A DNA stretch of 64,000 nucleotides from Anisakis pegreffii (taxonomy: Eukaryota; Nematoda; Chromadorea; Rhabditida; Anisakidae), in the NCBI GenBank assembly GCA_035041965.1, contig JAPYMA010001618.1:1-64000 (forward strand), in the 5' to 3' direction. The translations under genes were made by a program, and so were the position numbers. Position 1 is the stretch's first letter; each line of letters opens with the position of its first letter. The notes below the pieces were generated by a model, which saw nothing but the letters and a program-made list of their open reading frames with translations, was not told the origin of the DNA and did not search any database. Positions 62,501 to 64,000 of the stretch are shown one piece after another.

Positions 62501-63972
62501 GATATGTTATGAACTGAAAAATTATGTCAAACATCATCAAGAAATTGAGTAGTTATTAAAGCCTTCAAACGGTATCAGTAACAGAATTCAGTCATCGAAA
62601 TTATCATTATGTTCATCCGCCGAATCAATCGGGCATCGGTACATGAATTATCGCTAATTCTGTCATCTTAAAGGCTATAAAAGACGAATGCTGTTCTTCT
62701 GTAAGACAATTCCCTGGGACAGAAACACGGCCTGATGAACTTCCAGCCTATAATCCAAACATACACCGATACACAACAAAAGGTGAAAAAGGTATGCTTG
62801 AATCAACTTACTCAATCAGTCGCATCTCAATCAATCTTAAAGAAATGCATATTGGAATGTTCTGAAATATGCGGTCGTATCGGGCAGGCGTATGCATATT
62901 TCAAGAGACTGAATGTTTGGTTTGGCGAGATTTCTCTGAATAGAATTTATACTCTATCAGAACGATATGAACAATATTCAGCAGATTTTACCGAACTTTT
63001 GAGCATGTAAAACTCAGCAGTAAATTCGGTTCAGGTGAGCGAGGTGAACACGGTCCAAGTGGAGTTATGGGTCCAATGGGACCACAAGGACCTATGGGAC
63101 CAATGGGTCCAATGGGTATACAAGGACCAATGGGACCAATGGGTCCAGCTGGCCCAGCCGGTCCGGCCGGCCCACCGGGTCCTCAAGGCCCTGCAGGACC
63201 AGCTGGTACTGGTGGCGCTCCAGGTTGTCCAGCACCTCCACCTGGCGCTACTCCAGGATGTGTTAGTGTTATTGCTTTTGGATCATTTCTTCGCTTGCCT
63301 ATCGAAAATTCAATTTTGTTTATCTCGTTGATGCTTATTTTTGAATCTCCTTCGAATTCACCTTTTTTATCTGATGCATCGAGCTGAAGGATATTTCAGG
63401 TTCAAGTGTTTCAAACCTCAATTGAGTTGTTCTCAACAGCTGGTGGAATGTCACTTGGTTCACTCAGCTTCAGTATATCTAGTCAACAACTTTTCATTCG
63501 TGTCAATGGTGGTTGGAAGGAAATTCGAGTAAGTTCCTCACTCATACCAAAACCTCAACACAAATTCTTTCTCAGCTATTATTAATATGAACTTTAGATT
63601 ATCTCAATAAGTTATTCATCTTTTTGCGCTCTTTGAATAAAACGTTCGTTTTTGTTTAACTCATATTTATCAGCGCCTAAAAAATCACTTCGATCCTTTG
63701 GAGGTACACTCTTCTATCCAGTACGGTAAATCGCTAGTGCTAATCTCCTTTGAATACACATTCTTCGACTAGGTCAGCTGATCAGTTTCGGTGTACTAGA
63801 TCAAATAGCCAGATCAAATGGCATTATTTCGTCAATACTCAAAATGACTTTAAAATCATAATAAGCAACAATAGCTTCAGGTTTAATGTTTTGCTAAGTA
63901 ATCTTTGGAATCTAAGCTTATTTATTGCAGTTGGAAGGATTTCATCCAACCATGGAGCAACGACCTTCACTG
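14418..63972 (+). CDS. cle-1: Collagen XV/XVIII-type (multiplexin) gene, 5' and middle part, several isoforms
   Basis: A secreted basement-membrane collagen rebuilt from at least 27 plus-strand exons with matching phases; it runs off the right edge. Long-form order by residue: signal peptide 1-28, FN3 about 47-140, FN3 about 148-253, MAM about 262-430, TSPN about 447-645, acidic linker to about 735, collagen 736-990, trimerisation domain from 991. The long form reaches roughly 1,060 residues before the window ends. TSPN followed by an interrupted collagen region and an NC1 trimer domain defines the collagen XV/XVIII family, hence the nematode symbol cle-1. The endostatin domain expected next is not in view. 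Three exons encode alternative signal peptides (14418, 26919, 56067), implying three promoters. The family's known role is in cell migration, axon guidance and synapse organisation; none of that is shown by this sequence. Exon edges are inferred without transcript data. Confidence 0.9.
14509..16382 (+). other. Intron 1 of the long isoform
   Basis: Starts gtcagtg and ends ctacaattcag. It contains a short CAG run at 14942-14960 and no supported exon. Confidence 0.6.
16383..16619 (+). CDS. cle-1: cle-1 exon 2: first FN3 domain, main part
   Basis: Follows acceptor ctacaattcag. After a short linker it encodes a fibronectin type III domain: PDPPENVRC, the core tryptophan in [18 protein letters not shown], and FTVNGL. 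The frame meets a stop just after the donor (gttagc at 16620), phase 1. The [10 protein letters not shown] and NGLKPNTTY motifs are strikingly like the fourth FN3 of DCC/neogenin/UNC-40. Confidence 0.85.
16799..16814. repeat. Short GCCTAA run in intron 2
   Basis: tagcctaagcctaac, two adjacent copies of the telomere-like unit inside the FN3 intron. Confidence 0.4.
16902..17009 (+). CDS. cle-1: cle-1 exon 3: end of the first FN3 domain
   Basis: Follows ttaattgcag. The split codon gives Lys, then [18 protein letters not shown], the conserved F and G strands of FN3. It ends KKS plus one base before gtgagt, phase 1. The complete FN3 unit is flanked by phase-1 introns on both sides. Confidence 0.85.
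17166..17319 (+). CDS. cle-1: cle-1 exon 4: second FN3 domain, first part
   Basis: Follows attctcttcag. Encodes [29 protein letters not shown] and the C strand RIYVIQ. Donor gtaggt at 17320, phase 2; reading on would give a stop at once. The residue pattern VRWTDPNL then a long loop before YVIQY resembles the fifth FN3 of DCC/neogenin. Confidence 0.82.
17320..17817 (+). other. Intron 4
   Basis: Starts gtaggt and ends gagtcgttcag. I see nothing else in it. Confidence 0.6.
17818..17990 (+). CDS. cle-1: cle-1 exon 5: end of the second FN3 domain
   Basis: The split codon makes Gln and continues [14 protein letters not shown], then [21 protein letters not shown] and VVRTLSK. This is a complete FN3 end with the L-PNTEY motif. 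It ends phase 1 at cttagtaaag before gtgaac. The SAWSI stretch parallels the STWSM stretch of the DCC family. Confidence 0.83.
18050..18124. repeat. Degenerate tandem repeat in intron 5
   Basis: Several imperfect head-to-tail copies of ggatcactaatgatc and shorter derivatives (tcactaatgatc, gatcactaac, ggatcgctaa) fill most of the short intron before the MAM exons. Confidence 0.6.
18173..18331 (+). CDS. cle-1: cle-1 exon 6: MAM domain, first part
   Basis: Follows gaatgttttcag. Encodes [18 protein letters not shown] then SICGFVSD and LQWTR, the classical MAM opening C-x-FE...CG(F/W)...W. It ends in phase 1 before gtaatg. This is the first exon of a four-exon MAM block. Confidence 0.85.
18420..18557 (+). 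CDS. cle-1: cle-1 exon 7: MAM domain, second part
   Basis: Follows tttattccag. Encodes [12 protein letters not shown], then [10 protein letters not shown], a Cys in [13 protein letters not shown]. These are the HYM, ...L.S, and C-L-F-(Y/F) positions of MAM domains. Phase 1 on both ends. Confidence 0.85.
18828..18970 (+). CDS. cle-1: cle-1 exon 8: MAM domain, third part
   Basis: Follows tcttattatag. Encodes [14 protein letters not shown], a beta-strand stretch TLTIFFAHL, and [16 protein letters not shown]. The W-x-L...V pattern is typical of the MAM middle strands. It ends phase 0 before gtgagtg. Confidence 0.83.
19229..19355 (+). CDS. cle-1: cle-1 exon 9: end of the MAM domain
   Basis: Follows gtaattttaag. 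Encodes [19 protein letters not shown] then ILSGRCP, the diagnostic FE...G...IAIDDI...C ending of MAM. A short Thr/Pro-rich linker follows and the exon ends phase 1 (CCTG) before gttagt. This phase matches the TSPN exon at 37162, where the split codon becomes Asp. Confidence 0.83.
19356..26918 (+). other. Large intron of the long isoform, left part (flank of promoter B)
   Basis: No supported exon. Open frames at 20896, 21988, 22438 (minus), 25099 and 25954 lack splice partners that keep frame. A (CTG) run of six lies at 22745-22763. The last kilobase or so before 26919 should include the promoter for the second isoform. I cannot point to a specific core element. Confidence 0.5.
26919..27027 (+). 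CDS. cle-1: cle-1 exon B: alternative first exon with signal peptide (TSPN-only isoform)
   Basis: ATG at 26919 encodes [11 protein letters not shown], a long hydrophobic core ([16 protein letters not shown]), a likely cleavage around ATRS, then DFNIPG. It ends in phase 1 before gttagt. That phase is the same as MAM exon 9, so it splices in frame to 37162 (split codon Asp). A secreted short form of about 650 residues up to the window edge results, parallel to the short promoter form of vertebrate collagen XVIII that starts directly at TSPN. Inferred from signal peptide, donor and phase. Confidence 0.7.
27028..37161 (+). other. Intron between exon B and the TSPN exons
   Basis: About 10 kb of AT-rich DNA, with TTCATT/TGAATG-type words. 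The longest frame is 30093-30485 on the minus strand, with no recognisable content. No exon fits the phase 1 to phase 1 junction better than direct joining. Confidence 0.5.
37162..37271 (+). CDS. cle-1: cle-1 exon 11: TSPN domain, start
   Basis: Follows tcacattgcag. In the frame set by phase 1 it encodes [15 protein letters not shown], then [18 protein letters not shown]. The D-x-DLL opening and the GxDGFPA motif are hallmarks of the thrombospondin N-terminal-like domain in collagens. It ends phase 0 before gtaaaac. A different frame over the same bases is also open but has no domain. Confidence 0.85.
37272..38202 (+). other. Intron within TSPN
   Basis: Starts gtaaaac and ends gcaatgtttcag. 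Nothing else supported. Confidence 0.6.
38203..38374 (+). CDS. cle-1: cle-1 exon 12: TSPN domain, second part
   Basis: Encodes [14 protein letters not shown] then [36 protein letters not shown]. This is the laminin-G-like core (F...F...V.P......LF.V......LGV.I). It ends phase 1 (GCCG) before gtttgt. Confidence 0.87.
38375..38827 (+). other. Intron within TSPN
   Basis: Starts gtttgttt and ends aaatattttacag. Nothing else supported. Confidence 0.55.
38828..39006 (+). CDS. cle-1: cle-1 exon 13: TSPN domain, third part
   Basis: The split codon gives Gly, then [33 protein letters not shown] and NVVLYFRC. The W-x-KFALEV strand and the Cys of F-x-C match TSPN. One N-glycosylation motif (NIT) is present. 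It ends phase 0 at CGACAG before gttcat. Confidence 0.87.
39007..39494 (+). other. Intron within TSPN
   Basis: Starts gttcatc and ends catttgttcag. Nothing else supported. Confidence 0.55.
39495..39584 (+). CDS. cle-1: cle-1 exon 14: TSPN domain, fourth part
   Basis: Thirty codons, phase 0 at both ends: [12 protein letters not shown], then [15 protein letters not shown]. The LYIA.AG....F.G sequence is the conserved late TSPN strand. Donor gttagtc. The next domain strand (GAFQEMRI) lies 17.5 kb downstream at 57104, also in phase 0. Confidence 0.85.
40001..40022. repeat. Perfect 22-base palindrome
   Basis: Alternating purine-pyrimidine sequence made of gcatgtatgc and atgcatacatgc; it is its own reverse complement. 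Function unknown. Confidence 0.5.
43189..43341 (-). pseudogene. Protein-like minus-strand trace (possible orphan exon or repeat relic)
   Basis: After a minus-strand acceptor (ctggattttcag ending at 43342) an open frame of about 51 codons reads [38 protein letters not shown] and then stops. It is GC-richer than its surroundings. Part of it resembles, at the DNA level, the minus strand near 53650, so a dispersed repeat is possible. No family recognised. Confidence 0.22.
47662..47758. repeat. Inverted pair of TTAGGC-like clusters
   Basis: gcttaggcttagacttaggct near 47662 and cagcctaagcctaagccc near 47740 face each other about 55 bases apart. The unit is the nematode telomere hexamer, degenerate. 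Confidence 0.55.
53620..54160 (-). pseudogene. Decayed minus-strand coding-like region (unassigned)
   Basis: On the minus strand two neighbouring frames look protein-like. One, around 54060-53940, reads [20 protein letters not shown] and onward to PKPGFGSA, with a stop just before it. The other, around 53950-53820, reads [14 protein letters not shown] and [16 protein letters not shown], in a different frame. The first weakly recalls the central part of a retrotransposon integrase, but catalytic residues cannot be confirmed. Stops and a frame shift suggest a relic. Low confidence. Confidence 0.2.
54215..54294. repeat. Near-perfect hairpin (38-bp arms, 4-base loop)
   Basis: Arm 54215-54252 (gaaaaaaagtgatccatcaa...) is the reverse complement of 54257-54294 with two mismatches. 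The loop is atca. If transcribed it would form a long double-stranded RNA stem. It is inside the 17.5-kb intron. Confidence 0.75.
55515..55594 (+). CDS. Possible extra upstream coding exon for isoform C
   Basis: ATG at 55515 encodes [15 protein letters not shown] and a further hydrophobic run (LAFVLILIM) then HK, ending in phase 2 before the donor gtatga. The acceptor before exon C (ending 56062) needs exactly phase 2 to enter the frame of 56067, with the split codon becoming Ser. If used, it would add a membrane-anchor-like segment. The phase match has a one-in-three chance of being accidental. Confidence 0.3.
56053..56062 (+). promoter_or_regulatory. Probable trans-splice (or 5'-UTR) acceptor before exon C
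   Basis: acaaattcag ends at 56062, four bases before the exon C ATG. In nematodes spliced-leader addition often leaves only a few bases before the start. From the TSPN exon at 39584 (phase 0) this acceptor would enter the wrong frame, so it is unlikely to be an ordinary internal acceptor for the long forms. Confidence 0.5.
56067..57059 (+). CDS. cle-1: cle-1 exon C: alternative first exon, signal peptide plus basic and acidic low-complexity region
   Basis: A 331-codon exon, the longest in the window. Residues 1-30 are a signal peptide (MVIMPLRT, then [17 protein letters not shown], cleavage likely near VQC). Residues about 35-110 are Asn/Lys/Gln-rich with several N-glycosylation motifs (NTT, NTS) and a glutamine run. 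Residues about 130-225 are Ser/Arg-rich with dibasic sites, including KRRRVQ and the furin-type RMRR before KAQS. The last 90 residues are acidic ([23 protein letters not shown]). It ends in phase 0 before gtcagtg and joins GAFQEMRI at 57104. The protein would lack FN3, MAM and most of TSPN and run directly into the collagen part. A separate gene is unlikely because the downstream frame continues without a stop. Confidence 0.72.
57104..57172 (+). CDS. cle-1: cle-1 exon 16: last strand of TSPN, shared by all forms
   Basis: Follows cgtttttatag. Twenty-three codons, phase 0 at both ends: [20 protein letters not shown]. The G-x-(L/F)Q-E-(L/M)-x-I sequence ending in a Cys completes the TSPN domain begun at 37162, despite the 17.5-kb gap. 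Donor gtaagttg. Confidence 0.85.
57173..59789 (+). other. Intron between TSPN and the acidic linker
   Basis: Starts gtaagttg and ends tcgttttcag. It contains repeated caaaaactt words (58620-58750) and the frame at 58109-58378 on the minus strand described separately. Confidence 0.55.
58109..58378 (-). CDS. Possible nested minus-strand ORF with a hydrophobic C-terminus
   Basis: Frame of 89 residues. It contains [17 protein letters not shown], a PCCPRSD stretch, [15 protein letters not shown] and a C-terminal hydrophobic end ([13 protein letters not shown]), a shape seen in GPI-anchored or small secreted proteins. No upstream exon or family is recognised. It could be chance, since the overlapping plus strand is also open for 62 codons. 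Confidence 0.18.
   Translation of the reverse strand: MYIQLSIYLVFVSSSEKLFETLAALNPIFESRGFANAVPCCPRSDLFVYVNEPLNCFDQVLAGVYLNKHNNFVNINSTLVLLMLVFATK
59790..59826 (+). CDS. cle-1: cle-1 exon 17: 37-base exon with a probable glycosaminoglycan site
   Basis: Follows cggtatttcgttttcag. It encodes [12 protein letters not shown] and ends phase 1 before gtaagttt. A Ser-Gly flanked by acidic residues is the known context for heparan sulphate attachment, and collagen XVIII is a heparan sulphate proteoglycan in vertebrates. The exon is tiny but has good splice sites and keeps frame on both sides. Confidence 0.7.
60102..60161 (+). CDS. cle-1: cle-1 exon 18: acidic linker, with a GC donor
   Basis: Follows agctatattttag. 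Encodes [20 protein letters not shown] and ends AAG followed by gcaagt. This GC donor gives phase 1, which the next exon needs. The nearby GT (aagttaat) gives phase 2 and a stop almost at once. AAG/GCAAGT is the standard context of GC-AG introns. Confidence 0.65.
60162..60593 (+). other. GC-AG intron
   Basis: Starts gcaagtta and ends tggtgaatttcag. Nothing else supported within it. Confidence 0.55.
60594..60752 (+). CDS. cle-1: cle-1 exon 19: linker before the collagen domain (3' edge uncertain)
   Basis: Entered in phase 1 it encodes [28 protein letters not shown], a [11 protein letters not shown] stretch and LRETNELD. The frame stays open to 60790. The next exon needs phase 1, and the GT at 60753 (gttgga) is the last site that gives it. 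That donor is weak; earlier phase-1 GTs (for example near 60620) are alternatives. The start and frame are well supported, the end is not. Confidence 0.55.
60753..61746 (+). other. Intron before the collagen exons
   Basis: Ends actcttctgcaatttcag. No supported exon is seen, although a short one could hide here because the preceding donor is uncertain. Confidence 0.45.
61747..61847 (+). CDS. cle-1: cle-1 exon 20: start of the collagen triple helix
   Basis: Encodes [15 protein letters not shown] and eight Gly-X-Y triplets ending GPPGV. The change from acidic linker to collagen is inside this exon. It ends phase 0 before gtatgt. Confidence 0.93.
62024..62219 (+). CDS. cle-1: cle-1 exon 21: collagen with an imperfection
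   Basis: Follows gccgtatttttag. Encodes [15 protein letters not shown] and about nine triplets to GPPGQ, then a non-collagen insert ([16 protein letters not shown]) and another run [13 protein letters not shown]. Two cysteines in CMAEC interrupt the helix. It ends phase 1 before gttaga. Confidence 0.93.
62328..62449 (+). CDS. cle-1: cle-1 exon 22: collagen end and non-collagen hinge
   Basis: Follows gaaattttag. Encodes [20 protein letters not shown] and then the interruption [20 protein letters not shown]. The [10 protein letters not shown] sequence resembles the LT-x-x-DIE-RI hinges of multiplexin collagens. It ends phase 0 before gtgagtg. Confidence 0.92.
62674..62791 (+). CDS. cle-1: cle-1 exon 23: cysteine-bearing non-collagen interruption
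   Basis: Follows tcatcttaaag. Encodes [15 protein letters not shown], a Pro/Glu/Asn linker and TTKGEK, returning to Gly-X-Y. The CC pair could form inter-chain disulphides. It ends phase 1 before gtatgc. Confidence 0.85.
63035..63261 (+). CDS. cle-1: cle-1 exon 24: methionine-rich collagen block
   Basis: Follows aaattcggttcag. Encodes [10 protein letters not shown] and then about twenty triplets dominated by GPM, GPA and GPQ, ending with a Pro/Cys-rich tail ([13 protein letters not shown]). The repeated GPM triplets reflect tandem ccaatggga/t units. It ends phase 0 before gttagt; reading through meets a non-collagen tail. Confidence 0.92.
63400..63528 (+). CDS. cle-1: cle-1 exon 25: NC1 trimerisation domain
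   Basis: Follows aaggatatttcag. Encodes [17 protein letters not shown], then [19 protein letters not shown] and GGWKEIR. The GSL.F......L.IRV..GW..I pattern is that of the collagen XV/XVIII trimerisation domain, which fixes the family. It ends phase 0 before gtaagt. Confidence 0.88.
63674..63725 (+). CDS. cle-1: cle-1 exon 26: end of trimerisation domain (two possible donors)
   Basis: Follows catatttatcag. Starts [10 protein letters not shown]. Two donors fit: gtacac at 63704 (phase 0) and gtaaat at 63726 (phase 1, adding VHSSIQY). The second matches the donor consensus better. The following exon is open in both resulting frames, so either or both may be used. Confidence 0.55.
63931..63972 (+). 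CDS. cle-1: cle-1 exon 27: start of the NC1 hinge
   Basis: A 42-base exon between tttattgcag and gtaagtt. In phase 0 it reads [14 protein letters not shown]; in phase 1 it reads [14 protein letters not shown]. The choice depends on the preceding donor. In this family a protease-sensitive hinge and the endostatin domain follow, beyond the window. Confidence 0.5.
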
Positions 63973-64000
63973 GTAAGTTATCATTCACATAGTATTTACG

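Overview
The window is animal genomic DNA, AT-rich, with spliced genes whose introns follow GT...TTTCAG rules. A nematode is the best fit. The main gene has the architecture of the nematode collagen XV/XVIII orthologue cle-1, acceptors are the short TTTTCAG type, and three places carry degenerate TTAGGC/GCCTAA arrays, the nematode telomere unit. The species cannot be told from the sequence.

Layout. Positions 241-1516 hold a two-exon gene for a lysine/serine-rich, probably disordered protein of about 298 residues with no recognised family. A tRNA-Arg (anticodon TCT) lies on the minus strand at 2093-2165. From there to 14417 I see non-coding DNA with one possible microprotein ORF (5431-5598), a 41-bp inverted repeat (6755-6846) and a G-rich patch (9600-9790). 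From 14418 to the right edge, about 50 kb, lies essentially one plus-strand gene, rebuilt here as at least 27 exons with compatible phases. It encodes a secreted multiplexin-type collagen of basement membranes. Order in the long form: signal peptide, two fibronectin type III domains that resemble a DCC/neogenin/UNC-40 pair, a MAM domain, a thrombospondin/laminin-G-like TSPN domain, an acidic linker with a probable glycosaminoglycan site, interrupted Gly-X-Y collagen, and the NC1 trimerisation domain. The endostatin end is beyond the window.

The most interesting point is that three separate exons encode a signal peptide and each joins the rest in frame. Exon A (14418) starts the long FN3-MAM-TSPN form. 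Exon B (26919), inside a 17.8-kb intron, ends in the same phase as the last MAM exon and would start a TSPN-only form. Exon C (56067), a 993-base exon inside a 17.5-kb intron, would start a third form that replaces nearly all of TSPN with a basic, glutamine-rich, then acidic region. Exon C cannot be entered in frame from the TSPN exons and has an acceptor-like site 4 bases before its ATG, as expected for a trans-spliced first exon. The large introns therefore appear to house alternative promoters.

Other observations include a GC-AG intron, a 37-base exon carrying an acidic Ser-Gly site, phase-1 symmetric domain modules, two long hairpins in non-coding DNA, an intronic minisatellite and weak traces of decayed minus-strand coding sequence. 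All exon models come from reading frame, splice signals and domain continuity only. No transcript evidence was available.
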